A stretch of 26,036 nt of DNA from CAZLNO01 sp964561005 (lineage in GTDB: Bacteria; Pseudomonadota; Alphaproteobacteria; Kiloniellales; Rhodovibrionaceae), in NCBI GenBank assembly GCA_964561005.1, contig CAZLNO010000053.1:1-26036 (forward strand). The letters are read 5' to 3'. The notes under the pieces are model-generated. The model was not told the origin of the DNA. It made no database searches and worked only from the letters and a program-made list of their open reading frames with translations. The position numbers and the translations under genes were made by a program. Each line of letters starts with the position of its first letter. Positions within the stretch are counted from its first letter, which is position 1. Shown one piece after another: positions 18,099 through 26,036 of this stretch.

Positions 18099-20267
18099 TC
18101 ATCCCCGGTCCAGCAGGGCCAGCCAGTCGTCCTCGGACAGGATCTCCACGCCGAGTTCCCGCGCCTTGCGGGCCTTGGAGCCCGGATCGGCGCCGGCGAC
18201 CACGTAGTCCGTCTTCTTCGACACCGAGCCGGAGACCTTGGCGCCCAGGCTTTCGGCGCGGGCCTTGGCCTCGCTGCGGGTCATGCGCTCCAGCGAGCCG
18301 GTGAACACCACCGTCTTGCCCGCGATCGGGCTGTTCGACGCGCGCGCCGGGGCCTGATAGGGCGCGACCTCGATGTCCTGCGCCTCCAGGTCCTCGATGA
18401 CTTCGAGGTTGTGGTCCTCCTGGAAAAAGCCGCAGATCTCGTCCGCCACCTTCATGCCGATGGATTCGATGGCGCAGAGCTGGGCATAGTGCTCGCCCAC
18501 CTCGTCCGGCTTCTTGGCTTCGTCCGGGTTGGCGGCGCGCTCCTTCGCGGCGGCGACCATGGCCTCGTGCCAGGCCCGCAGGCTGCCGTAGTGGCGGGCC
18601 AGCAGGCGGGCCGTGCTCTCGCCCACCTCGCGGATGCCGAGCGCATAGATGAAGCGGTCGAGCGACACCTTGCGGCTGTCATCGATGGCCTTGACCAGAT
18701 TGCGCGCCGAGGTCTTGCCCCAGCCCTCGCGCCGCGCGATCTCGTCGACGCGGTCGGGCAGGCGGAAGATGTCCGCGGGAGTTTTCAGCAGACCGTCCTG
18801 CCACAAGGCCTCGATGTGCTTGGTGCCCAGGCCGTCGATGTCGAAGGCGTTGCGGCCGACGAAGTGCTTCAGCCGCTCCACCTGCTGATAGGGGCAGGCC
18901 AGCTCGCCGGAGCAGCGCGGCACGACCTCGCCCTCTTCGTGCACCACCGGCGTCTTCAGCTCGCAGGGGCAGACCTCCGGGAACGCGTAGGGCTCGGCAT
19001 CGGCGGGCCGTTTGTCCTTCACGACGCCGACGATCTGCGGGATGACGTCGCCGGCGCGCTGGACGACGACGGTGTCGCCCTCGCGCACGTCCTTGCGGGC
19101 GATCTCGTCGGGGTTGTGCAGCGTGGCGCGCGAGACCACGACGCCGCCGACCGCGATCGGCTCCAGGATCGCCACGGGGGTCAGCGCACCGGTGCGCCCC
19201 ACCTGGATGGCGATTCGGTGCAGCAGGGTCTGCGCCTGTTCCGGCGGGAACTTGTGCGCGATGGCCCAGCGCGGCGCGCGGGAGACGTAGCCCAGGCGCT
19301 CCTGCAGGGAGATGTCGTTGACCTTGTAGACCACGCCGTCGATCTCGAAGTCGAGCTCGGCACGGCGCCCCTCGATGTCGCGGTAGTAGGCCAGCACGTC
19401 GTCCACGCCCTGGCACAGGTCCGCCGGGTCGTTTACGCGGAACTTCCAGTCCTGGAAGCGGCGGCGCACATCCCACATCGTCTCCGCGATCGGGGCCGAA
19501 ATCTCGCCCCAGGCATAGGCCAGGAAGTGCAGGGGCCGCTCGCGCGTCACCCGCGGGTCGAGCTGGCGCACCGAGCCCGCCGCGGCGTTGCGCGGGTTGG
19601 CGAAGGTCGGCTTGCCGGCGGCCTTCTGGCGCGCGTTCAGCTCCTGGAACTCGTGGCGGTCCATGTAGACCTCGCCGCGCACCTCCAGGGTCGCCGGCCA
19701 GTCGCCCTCGGGCAGGCGGTCGGGCACGTCGTCGATGGTCAGGACGTTGCGGGTGATGTCCTCGCCCTCGGTGCCGTCGCCGCGGGTGGCCGCCCGCACC
19801 AGCCGGCCGTGTTCGTAGCGCAGGGCGCAGGACAGGCCGTCGATCTTGGGCTCGGCGACCACCTCGACCGGCGCGTCCGCCTTGAGGCCGAGGAAGCGGC
19901 GGATGCGGTCGAAGAAGTCGCGCACCTCCGCTTCCTCGAAGGCGTTGGACAGCGACAGCATCGGCACCGCGTGGCGCACCTTGGCGAAGCCGGCGGCCGG
20001 CGGCGCACCCACCTTGCGCGACGGGCCGTCGGCGCGCAGCAGGTGCGGGAAGCGCCGCTCGATGGCCTCGTTGCGCAGGCGCAGGGCGTCGTAGTCGGCG
20101 TCGGAGATTTCCGGCGCGGCTTCCTGGTAGTACAGCCGGTCGTGGTAGGCGATTTCCTTGGCGAGCCGCGCCAGCTCCGCGCGCGCCTGGCTTTCGCTGA
20201 GCTCGTCCACCGCGATGTCGGGGTGGCCCTCGGGGATGTCCTCGCGCGAGATCGTCTCCGCTGCCAT
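18099..20267 (-). CDS. ligA: NAD-dependent DNA ligase
   Basis: This 722-residue ligase seals nicks in replication and repair using NAD+. In order: the Ia domain (HDRLYYQEAAPEISDADYD, 42-60), the adenylation domain with catalytic Lys141 in KIDG, the OB fold, a four-cysteine zinc site, helix-hairpin-helix repeats (about 475-625) and a C-terminal BRCT domain (PIAGKTVVFTGSLERMTRSE onward). The zinc site reads CPC at 433/435 and then Cys452 and Cys458; the first pair is C-x-C instead of the usual C-x2-C. A short charged insert (KERAANPDEAKKPDE) sits between HhH motifs. The ATG at 20267 is chosen because AAGAGGTG lies 6-7 bases upstream and the domain starts there. The frame is open further upstream, but only through repeat DNA. 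It is probably transcribed with recN across the repeat block. Confidence 0.97.
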   Translation of the reverse strand: MAAETISREDIPEGHPDIAVDELSESQARAELARLAKEIAYHDRLYYQEAAPEISDADYDALRLRNEAIERRFPHLLRADGPSRKVGAPPAAGFAKVRHAVPMLSLSNAFEEAEVRDFFDRIRRFLGLKADAPVEVVAEPKIDGLSCALRYEHGRLVRAATRGDGTEGEDITRNVLTIDDVPDRLPEGDWPATLEVRGEVYMDRHEFQELNARQKAAGKPTFANPRNAAAGSVRQLDPRVTRERPLHFLAYAWGEISAPIAETMWDVRRRFQDWKFRVNDPADLCQGVDDVLAYYRDIEGRRAELDFEIDGVVYKVNDISLQERLGYVSRAPRWAIAHKFPPEQAQTLLHRIAIQVGRTGALTPVAILEPIAVGGVVVSRATLHNPDEIARKDVREGDTVVVQRAGDVIPQIVGVVKDKRPADAEPYAFPEVCPCELKTPVVHEEGEVVPRCSGELACPYQQVERLKHFVGRNAFDIDGLGTKHIEALWQDGLLKTPADIFRLPDRVDEIARREGWGKTSARNLVKAIDDSRKVSLDRFIYALGIREVGESTARLLARHYGSLRAWHEAMVAAAKERAANPDEAKKPDEVGEHYAQLCAIESIGMKVADEICGFFQEDHNLEVIEDLEAQDIEVAPYQAPARASNSPIAGKTVVFTGSLERMTRSEAKARAESLGAKVSGSVSKKTDYVVAGADPGSKARKARELGVEILSEDDWLALLDRG

Positions 20268-20306
20268 CGCCAGCACCTCTTTTGCTCGGCCTGACGCGGC
20301 TCGCGC

Positions 20307-20509
20307 CGCGTCCCCCTCCCTGGCCCTCCCCCACGGGGGAGGGGACGTTGTCACGAACGGTTGTGCGGCCCTCCCCCACGGGGGAGGGGACGTTGTCACG
20401 AACGGTTGTGCGGCCCTCCCCCACGGGGGAGGGGACGTTGTCACGAACGGTTGTGCACACTCAGTCCCGGTCCCTTCCCCCTTGGGGGAAGGCCAGGATG
20501 GGGGACGCG
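20307..20509. repeat. compound palindromic intergenic element (REP-like) between recN and ligA
   Basis: The tandem repeats sit inside a larger inverted structure. The left arm 20307-20325 (CGCGTCCCCCTCCCTGGCC) matches the reverse complement of 20491-20509 at 17 of 19 bases. The similarity continues inward: the left hairpin CTCCCCCACGGGGGAG pairs with the right-hand CTTCCCCCTTGGGGGAAG. So one element of about 40 bp occurs at both ends in opposite orientation, with two extra partial copies added to the left one. Elements of this C-run/G-run hairpin type are common between genes in alphaproteobacteria. The rest of the 254-bp gap (20268-20521) holds nothing else beyond the ligA ribosome-binding site. 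Confidence 0.75.
20322..20456. repeat. three perfect 45-bp tandem repeats
   Basis: Units at 20322-20366, 20367-20411 and 20412-20456 are identical. Each begins GGCCCTCCCCCACGGGGGAG and ends GAACGGTTGTGC. Each unit contains CCCTCCCC-CACG-GGGGAGGG, an 8-bp stem with a 4-base loop, so the recN-ligA transcript can form three consecutive hairpins. The 45-bp period keeps a reading frame open upstream of ligA, but the peptide it would encode is low-complexity and not credible. Perfect identity suggests recent duplication by slippage or recombination. Confidence 0.95.
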
Positions 20510-20521
20510 CCGGCGGGCGCG

Positions 20522-22198
20522 TCACGCCGCGCCCATCAGCTTGTCCGCCGCCGCGCGCGCCTCCTCGGTCACCTGGGCGCCGGAGAGCATGCGCGCGATC
20601 TCCTCGCGGCGCTCTTCCGGCGACAGCGCCGAGACGTCGGTGACCACGGCCTCGCCCTTCGCCGTCTTGGCCACCCGCCAGTGGTGGTCGGCGCGCGCGG
20701 CCACCTGCGGCGAGTGGGTGACGACCAGGATCTGGCGCCCCTCGGCCAGGCGGGCCAGGCGCTCGCCCACCGCCGCCGCCGTGGCGCCGCCGATGCCGCT
20801 GTCGACCTCGTCGAACACCAGGGCGCGCAGCGGACTGACCTGCGCCAGCACCACCTTCAGCGCCAGCAGGAAGCGCGACAGCTCGCCGCCCGAGGCGATC
20901 TTGCCCAATGGGCCGGGGCTGGCGCCGGGGTTGGTGGCGACCTCGAAGCGCACCCGCTCCACCCCGGTCGCGCTCCACTCGTCCTCCGTCAGTGGCTCCA
21001 GCCGGGTCTTGAAGGTCGCCTTGTCCAGCTTCAGCGGCGGCAGTTCGGCATTGACGGCGGCATCCAGCCTTTCGGCGGCTTCGGCCCGCGCGCGAGAGAG
21101 CGCCTCCGCCGCCGCGACGTAAGCGTCGCGCGCCGCCTGCGCCCGGCGGGCCAACTCGCCCAGATGTTCGCCGCCGCTGTCGATGGCTTCCAGCCGCCCG
21201 GCGAAATCGTCGCGCAGGGCGGGCAGCTCGTCCACCGTGACATGATGCTTGCGCGCCATCTCCTTCAACGCGAAGTAGCGGTCCTCGATCTCCTGCTGCT
21301 GCCCGGCGTCCAGCTCGATCTCGCTGGACAGGGACTGCAGGTGGGCCAGGGCGTCCTCGCTCTCGGCCATCGCCCGGTCCAGGGCCTCCAGGACCGGGTT
21401 CAGCGCTTCGCCGCCGGCCTCGCCCACGCGGTCCAGCGCGCGCCGCGCCTCCGCCAGGCGGGCGTCGGCGCCGGCGCCGTCCTCGCCGCCGGTCAGCGCC
21501 GTCACCGCCGCGTTGAACGCGGTCAGCAGCTTCTCCGCGTTCATCAGGCGGGCGCGCTGCTCGGCCAGCCGCGCCTCCTCGCCCGGCTCCGGGGCCAGGG
21601 AGTCCAGCTCCTCGACGGCATGGCGCAGGAAGGCCTCGTCCTGGCGGGCGCGCTCCAGCTCCGCCTCGGCGCGGCGGCGGGCCTCGGCGGCCTCGCGCCA
21701 GGCCCGGAAGCGCGCGCCGACCTCGCCGACCCGCGCCTCCAGCCCGCCGAAGGCGTCGAGCAGGGCGCGGTGGCTGCCGGAGTCCAGAAGGCCGCGCTGC
21801 TCGAACTGCCCTTGCACCTCGACCAGGGTGTCGGCCAGCTTGCGCAGCAGGCTGACCGAGACCGGCTGGTCGTTGACGTAGGCGCGGCCGCGGCCGTTGC
21901 GGCCCAGCACCCGGCGCAGGACCAGGTGGTCGTCCTCGGCGGCGATGTCGTGCTCGGCCAGGATGGCCTCGGCGGGATGGTGCGGGGGCAGGTCGAAGGC
22001 GGCGGTGACCGAGGCCTGCTCGGCGCCCTGGCGCACCAGGCCGCTGTCGGCCCGGTTGCCCAGCGCCAGTCCCAGCGAATCGAGGAGGATGGACTTGCCG
22101 GCGCCGGTCTCGCCGGTCAGCGCGCAGAGTCCCGGGGTGAAGTCGATCCGCAGGCGCTCGATCAGGACGACGTCGCGGATGGCGAGGCTGAGCAGCAT
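20522..22198 (-). CDS. recN: DNA repair ATPase RecN
   Basis: This 558-residue SMC-like protein acts in recombinational repair of double-strand breaks. The N-terminal ATPase half has FTPGLCALTGETGAGKSILLD with Walker A GETGAGKS (29-36) and a QFEQRGLLDSGSHRALLD segment (Q-loop region). The centre is a long Ala/Glu/Arg-rich coiled coil (about 150-350). The C-terminal half carries the ABC signature SGGELSRFLLALK, Walker B ALVFDEVDSGIGG and the switch histidine in VVTHSPQVAA. The length is normal for RecN. The ATG at 22198 comes 8 bases after the bamD stop, so it belongs to the lpxC-bamD-recN transcript. Confidence 0.97.
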   Translation of the reverse strand: MLLSLAIRDVVLIERLRIDFTPGLCALTGETGAGKSILLDSLGLALGNRADSGLVRQGAEQASVTAAFDLPPHHPAEAILAEHDIAAEDDHLVLRRVLGRNGRGRAYVNDQPVSVSLLRKLADTLVEVQGQFEQRGLLDSGSHRALLDAFGGLEARVGEVGARFRAWREAAEARRRAEAELERARQDEAFLRHAVEELDSLAPEPGEEARLAEQRARLMNAEKLLTAFNAAVTALTGGEDGAGADARLAEARRALDRVGEAGGEALNPVLEALDRAMAESEDALAHLQSLSSEIELDAGQQQEIEDRYFALKEMARKHHVTVDELPALRDDFAGRLEAIDSGGEHLGELARRAQAARDAYVAAAEALSRARAEAAERLDAAVNAELPPLKLDKATFKTRLEPLTEDEWSATGVERVRFEVATNPGASPGPLGKIASGGELSRFLLALKVVLAQVSPLRALVFDEVDSGIGGATAAAVGERLARLAEGRQILVVTHSPQVAARADHHWRVAKTAKGEAVVTDVSALSPEERREEIARMLSGAQVTEEARAAADKLMGAA

Positions 22199-22206
22199 GG
22201 CCGCGC

Positions 22207-23070
22207 CTAGCCGAGGGAGTCCCAGACCTGGGCGATCCAGCTCTTGTCGTCGGCCTCCGGCTTGATGTTGCGGCCGGTCAGCAGCTCGTAGCTGTCCACG
22301 TACCACTCGCTGCCGGGATAGTTGTGGCCCAGGACCGCGGCGGTCGCCTTCGCTTCCTCCTTGATCCCGAGCGCGAGGTAGGCCTCGACCAGGCGGTGCA
22401 GCGCCTCGGGCACGTGGCTGGTGGTCTGGTACTCCTCGATCACCGCGCGGAAGCGGTTGATCGCCGCCAGGTAGTGCCCCTTGTTCAGATAGAACCGGCC
22501 GATCGTCATCTCCTTGCCGGCCAGGTGGTTCTCCGTCAGGTCGAGCTTCAGCCGGGCATCGCGGGCGTATTTGCTCTCCGGGAAGCGGCGCACGACCTCC
22601 TGCAGGGATTCGCGGGCCTTGCGCGTCATCTCCTGGTCGCGGCGGACGTCGGAGATGCGTTCGTAGTAGCTGAGCGCCTTCAGGTAATAGGCGTAGGAAA
22701 CGTCGCGGTTGCCGGGGTGGAGCTGGATGAAGCGGTCGAGCGCGTTGATTGCGTCGTCGTAGGCGTTGTTCTGATAATGGGCGTAGCCGGCCATGAGCTG
22801 AGCCTTGGAGGCCCAGACGGAATAGGGGTGCTGGCGCTCCACCTCGTCGAAGAGCTTGGCGGCTTGTTCGTGATTCCCGGCCTCCAGTTCGTCCATGGCG
22901 TTGTTGTACAGCTCGGCCACCGAGCGCTCGACGTACTCCGGCTCCTCGTCGCCGTTCGAGCAGGCGGCGACACCGAGGGCCAACACGGCCATCAGTGCCA
23001 GGGACGCGACGGCGCGCGGCCAACCGCGGCGGGGGCGGGGCGGGAATGTGGACTGCAACGCGATCATCAT
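22207..23070 (-). CDS. bamD: outer-membrane assembly lipoprotein BamD
   Basis: BamD is the essential lipoprotein of the BAM complex, which inserts beta-barrel proteins into the outer membrane. With the start at ATG 23070 it has 287 residues; the signal peptide ends in a lipobox (LGVAAC, Cys37). TPR units follow, for example ELYNNAMDELEAGNHEQAAK, ASKAQLMAGYAHYQNNAYDD and RFYLNKGHYLAAINRFRAVI. The start is uncertain: a GTG at 23127 and a second ATG at 23067 are in frame, and only a weak AAGG lies upstream of 23070. The 149-bp gap to lpxC holds an inverted GCGCGCC/GGCGCGC pair (23161-23167 and 23193-23199), perhaps an attenuating hairpin. The order lpxC-bamD-recN is standard for the class. Confidence 0.95.
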   Translation of the reverse strand: MMIALQSTFPPRPRRGWPRAVASLALMAVLALGVAACSNGDEEPEYVERSVAELYNNAMDELEAGNHEQAAKLFDEVERQHPYSVWASKAQLMAGYAHYQNNAYDDAINALDRFIQLHPGNRDVSYAYYLKALSYYERISDVRRDQEMTRKARESLQEVVRRFPESKYARDARLKLDLTENHLAGKEMTIGRFYLNKGHYLAAINRFRAVIEEYQTTSHVPEALHRLVEAYLALGIKEEAKATAAVLGHNYPGSEWYVDSYELLTGRNIKPEADDKSWIAQVWDSLG

Positions 23071-23219
23071 TTTCGCTGTGGTGCCTTGCTTTCGCCGGCG
23101 GGGGGCGGCCTTCGTCGCCCAGGCCACGCACGCGGTGGCAAGACACTACTAAGAACCCCGGCGCGCCTCAAGCGGTTGGAGCCACGGGGTCCGGCGCGCT
23201 TGCGCGGCCCGGCGGACGG

Positions 23220-24221
23220 TCACGCCCAGGCCGCCACGGCGCGGTCGGGGACGGTCGCGCCGCCAGCCTCGCCGGCGAGCCCGAGTTCCTCGGTCGTGGG
23301 CGCGACCCAGGCCCATGCATGCTCGCTGGCGAAAAGGGCCTGCAGCAGCCGCAGGTTCAGGGCATGCCCGGCGCGAACCCCGGAGAAGTGGCCGATGATC
23401 GGCGCTCCCGCCAGGTAAAGGTCGCCCACGGAGTCGAGCAGCTTGTGCCGCACGAACTCGTCCGGATAGCGCAGCCCGCCCTCGTTCAGCACGGCCTCGC
23501 CGTCGATCACCACGGCGTTGTCCAGCGAACCGCCCTGGGCGAGGCCAGCCTTGCGCATGCGGTCCACCTCATGCAGGAAGCCGAAGGTGCGCGCGCGGGC
23601 CAGCTCGCGCTTGTAGCTCGCGGCGTCCAGGCGCACCGAAAGCTCCTGGCGGGCGATGACCCGGTTGTCGAAGTCGATCCGGAAGTCCAGGCTCAGCCCG
23701 CGCGCGGCCGGCTGCAGGCTGGTGCCGCGGCCGCCGTCCTCGACCCGGACCGGTCGGCGGATCCGGATGGCGCGGCGCACGGCCGGCTGGCGCACGACCC
23801 CGGCGCACTCCACCAGAAAGACGAAGGGCGCCGCGCTGCCGTCCATCACCGGCACCTCGGGGCCGTCCAGCTCCGCCACGACGTTGTCGATCCCCAGGCC
23901 GGCCAGGGCGGAAAGCAGGTGCTCCACCGTGGCCACCTGCGCGCGCTCCGTGGCGACCGTCGTGCACAGCGGGGTTTCCCTGGCGAAGCGCCAGGTTGCC
24001 GGAATCTCCGGGGCTCCGGAGAGGTCACGGCGGCGGAAGACGATGCCCCGCCCGGCCTCCGCCGGGTACAGGGTCATGGTCACCCTGGCGCCGCTGTGCA
24101 GGCCGATGCCGGAACACCGGATGCGGTTCTTCAGCGTGTGCTGGCAGGCATGCCGACCGCGACCCGCCACCCCCGACGTGCCGGCCGCGGCCGAGCGCTG
24201 CATCCCCTCTAAACTCCCCAT
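23220..24221 (-). CDS. lpxC: UDP-3-O-acyl-N-acetylglucosamine deacetylase
   Basis: LpxC catalyses the committed zinc-dependent deacetylation of lipid A synthesis in the cytoplasm. The 333-residue protein shows KNRIRCSGIGLHSG at the start of domain I, zinc ligand His101 in TVEHLLSAL, PVMDGSAAPFV, then RHKLLDSVGDLYL with zinc ligands His259 and Asp263, and the catalytic His286 in GHALN. The length is slightly above average because of a 30-residue N-terminal lead. The ATG at 24221 has GGGGGA upstream; a second in-frame ATG at 24203 has GGGGAG upstream and would remove six residues, so the start is not settled. It is the first gene after the gap following ftsZ and probably has its own promoter there. 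Confidence 0.97.
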   Translation of the reverse strand: MGSLEGMQRSAAAGTSGVAGRGRHACQHTLKNRIRCSGIGLHSGARVTMTLYPAEAGRGIVFRRRDLSGAPEIPATWRFARETPLCTTVATERAQVATVEHLLSALAGLGIDNVVAELDGPEVPVMDGSAAPFVFLVECAGVVRQPAVRRAIRIRRPVRVEDGGRGTSLQPAARGLSLDFRIDFDNRVIARQELSVRLDAASYKRELARARTFGFLHEVDRMRKAGLAQGGSLDNAVVIDGEAVLNEGGLRYPDEFVRHKLLDSVGDLYLAGAPIIGHFSGVRAGHALNLRLLQALFASEHAWAWVAPTTEELGLAGEAGGATVPDRAVAAWA

Positions 24222-24901
24222 GGAGAGTCCCCCGTGAACCTGTGTGCCGTCTCCGCCCGCGCGGACCGTGCCAGCGCCTCGACCTGAGCGGATTTGGCCC
24301 GGCCTTGCTCGCAGACAACGCAGGCGGCGATGCCGTCCTGCCTCCTTGCCGATACCGCGTTGCCGGCCGTTGCGGCATCCGTTTTCTTGTTCCGCTGTTT
24401 CGGCCTGTGCGTCTTTTCTATTGCGTGTCTTATATCGTTCACTTCGGAAGCGACGGCGATAACGTTTGTAGCAGTGTTGTAATGCCCCGTCGTCGACTCT
24501 TGCGATGCAATGTAGGGCGCGAGGGGCTTTGACCTCAAATCAATCTTTGTTACGGATTGTTACAGCCGAAACGCAAGCTTTTCCGCGCCCTTCCGCCGAG
24601 CTTCGTGAGCGCGATCCGTCAGCGAACAGCTCGGTGGTATCCAGTCGCGGCGCATCGATATCCCCTGTCGGCGGCAATCCGTCAAACAGATTTTCTCGTC
24701 GTTTCACATCCCGTCGGTGACGGGTGTCGTCCGCGGGACGGGGGCGGGCGGTTGCTTGCAGGCCCTCGCGCAAGAAGGTCGGGACGGCGGCCCGGCGCCA
24801 CGGGTCCCCCTCGACATCCGCGTGGTGGGACGGCGCGGGTGCGTCGCGCCCGGTCCCCCCGGTCTGCCGCGTGTGGCCCGGGCCGCCGCCCGACAAGTCG
24901 C
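24222..24901. other. gene-poor spacer between ftsZ and lpxC
   Basis: No ORF in these 680 bp shows a recognisable family or a good start. The stretch at about 24400-24570 is clearly more AT-rich than its surroundings (for example TCTTATATCGTTCAC and AATCTTTGTTACGGATTGTTAC). It is the most likely place for the lpxC promoter, reading leftwards, and possibly a regulatory leader. I could not assign a convincing -35/-10 pair; TATAAG on the minus strand near 24430 is a candidate -10 without a matching -35. Confidence 0.5.
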
Positions 24902-24963
24902 TCCGGCACGGCGGACCGTGCCGGACGGGCGGCGGCCGGCTGGAGGCGTCACCGGCCGCCGCC
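24902..24963 (-). terminator. two strong GC hairpins downstream of ftsZ
   Basis: Reading leftwards from the ftsZ stop, GGCGGCGGCCGG (24928-24939) and CCGGCCGCCGCC (24952-24963) form a perfect 12-bp stem with a 12-base loop. TCCGGCACGG (24902-24911) and CCGTGCCGGA (24916-24925) then form a perfect 10-bp stem with a 4-base loop. Neither is followed by a T-run, so they may end transcription inefficiently or protect the ftsZ mRNA. Confidence 0.5.
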
Positions 24964-24980
24964 GCTGTCCGCCGCAGGCC

Positions 24981-26036
24981 TCAGTTGGCCTGGCGGCGGA
25001 GGAAGGCCGGGATGTCGAGCTGGTCCTCCTCCATGGCCCGGCCGTCGCCGCGGTCGGCCGGCTCCAGCCCGGACAGCCGCGGCTGCGCCGACGCTTCGCG
25101 GGCACGCGGAGCCTGCGGGCGCGGCTCGGCCGCGGGGGCGGGCTGGGTCCGCTCGGTCCGGGCGGCCGCGAGCTGCGGCTCCTCGGCGCGGCGGGGAGTC
25201 TCGCGCGGTGCCTCGGGCTCGCTGCCCTGCACCGCGCGCGCGGCGCCGGTGACGCGGGCGATCAGGCTGCTCGCCCGGCCGCGCGCGCCGCCGGCCGGTC
25301 GCACCGTCTTCGGCTTGGTCTCGCGGGTCCCGTCGGCACCCGGCGCGAAGCCCTTGGACTCGGCCTGGGCCTGCGCGCCGGGAGCGGCGAAGTTCGGACG
25401 CCGCGGCGCCTTGACGGGCTCGGGTGCGATGAAGGCCTCTTCGCGGTCGAGCACCAGCGGGTCCTCGCCATCGTCCTCCGGCGAATCGGCGATGGCCGCG
25501 TTGCCGCTGGACATGGCCGCCGGCGCGCCGCCGCCGGAGGTCTCGGCCGTGGCGGGGACCGCCTCCCCGGTGGACTCGGCGGCGGTCGCCGTCGCCGCCG
25601 TCGCGGGCGTGGGCTGCCCGGGCTCGGCGGCGGGCCGACGCTGGGCCGCCGGCGCCTCCTGGCCCTGACCCTGGCGCGGTTGTTCGTTGGAGACCACGGA
25701 GAGGGTGACCGGCCGGTTCTGCCGCTGCTCCTCCGACTCGATGCCGGTGGCGACCACGGAGATCCGCATGTCGCCCTCCATCGAGGCGTCGTAGGTGGAG
25801 CCGAAGATGATGTTGGCCGCCTCGTCCACCTCGTCGCGGATGCGGTTGGCCGCCTCGTCCACCTCGAACAGCGTCAGGTCCGGGCCGCCGGTGATGTTGA
25901 TCAGCACGCCGCGCGCGCCCTTCATCGAGACGTCGTCCAGCAGCGGGTTGGAGATCGCCGCCTCGGCCGCCGCGATGGCGCGGTTCTCGCCCTGGGCCTC
26001 GCCGGTGCCCATCATCGCCTTGCCCATCTCGGTCAT
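24981..26036 (-). CDS. ftsZ: cell division protein FtsZ, C-terminal part (5' end outside window)
   Basis: The 351 visible residues are the C-terminal half of the tubulin-like GTPase that forms the division ring. They begin in the GTPase domain's C-terminal subdomain (MTEMGKAMMGTGEAQGENRA, NPLLDDVSMKGARGVLINIT, TLFEVDEAANRI, ANIIFGSTYD). A variable Ala/Pro/Glu-rich linker of about 220 residues follows. The protein ends DIPAFLRRQAN, the conserved tail that binds FtsA and other membrane tethers. The GTP-binding GGGTGTG and T7 loop lie beyond the right edge. The long linker is typical of alphaproteobacteria. ATG triplets at the edge are internal, not the start. Confidence 0.97.
   Translation of the reverse strand: MTEMGKAMMGTGEAQGENRAIAAAEAAISNPLLDDVSMKGARGVLINITGGPDLTLFEVDEAANRIRDEVDEAANIIFGSTYDASMEGDMRISVVATGIESEEQRQNRPVTLSVVSNEQPRQGQGQEAPAAQRRPAAEPGQPTPATAATATAAESTGEAVPATAETSGGGAPAAMSSGNAAIADSPEDDGEDPLVLDREEAFIAPEPVKAPRRPNFAAPGAQAQAESKGFAPGADGTRETKPKTVRPAGGARGRASSLIARVTGAARAVQGSEPEAPRETPRRAEEPQLAAARTERTQPAPAAEPRPQAPRAREASAQPRLSGLEPADRGDGRAMEEDQLDIPAFLRRQAN

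Noticed and set aside
20322..20456. CRISPR array
   Set aside because: The units are directly tandem with no variable spacers, and no cas genes are present.
20268..20978. LigA starting far upstream with a PFVTTSPPPWGRA repeat
   Set aside because: The upstream frame crosses intergenic repeats and recN antisense sequence. A good ribosome-binding site and the normal LigA start are at 20267.
18411..22210. Plus-strand ORFs of over 600 codons opposite ligA and recN
   Set aside because: Both lie antisense to genes with full catalytic motifs, and have low-complexity composition.
24209..24538. 109-codon minus-strand ORF upstream of lpxC
   Set aside because: It has no recognisable family, covers the AT-rich probable promoter region, and overlaps the lpxC start.

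Overview
The window is a very GC-rich stretch of a bacterial chromosome, most likely from an alphaproteobacterium. The main evidence is the minus-strand order ftsZ-lpxC-bamD-recN-ligA (positions 26036 to 18099), the usual tail of the alphaproteobacterial division and cell-wall cluster. FtsZ also has a long Ala/Pro-rich linker and a DIPAFLRR end typical of that class. The species cannot be named from the sequence alone.

Layout, right to left. Positions 26036-18099 hold the housekeeping block: 5'-truncated ftsZ, a gene-poor gap of about 760 bp with two strong hairpins, lpxC, bamD, recN and ligA. A compound repeat with three perfect 45-bp tandem units lies between recN and ligA. Positions 14426-18086 (plus strand) are a metal-handling segment. 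It has a CueR-like promoter, a degenerate MerR/CueR-type ORF, a membrane-anchored cytochrome c, a Cu(I)-type P1B ATPase with two N-terminal metal-binding modules, and a lipoprotein with a His/Tyr-rich tail. Positions 12344-14363 are a scar zone: an internally deleted IS66 transposase, an apparently intact lipoprotein alpha/beta hydrolase, and two joined gene fragments.

Positions 12081-1 (minus strand) hold the most interesting part, a tightly coupled operon that looks like an anti-phage defence system. It encodes a 1740-residue SF2 helicase joined to a DUF1998-type C-terminus, a 930-residue SNF2-type helicase, and an Eco57I/TaqI-type N6-adenine methyltransferase of at least 1353 residues that runs off the left edge. 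The three activities match class 1 DISARM (DrmA plus DrmB, DrmD, DrmMI), but the DrmA-like and DrmB-like parts are in one polypeptide, as in the large DruE-type helicases of Druantia. The gene order also differs from canonical DISARM. No DrmC-like gene is visible; downstream genes would lie outside the window.

The defence operon next to an IS66 scar and gene debris, beside a conserved core cluster, suggests a variable insertion zone. No integrase, tRNA, CRISPR array or attachment site was recognised.
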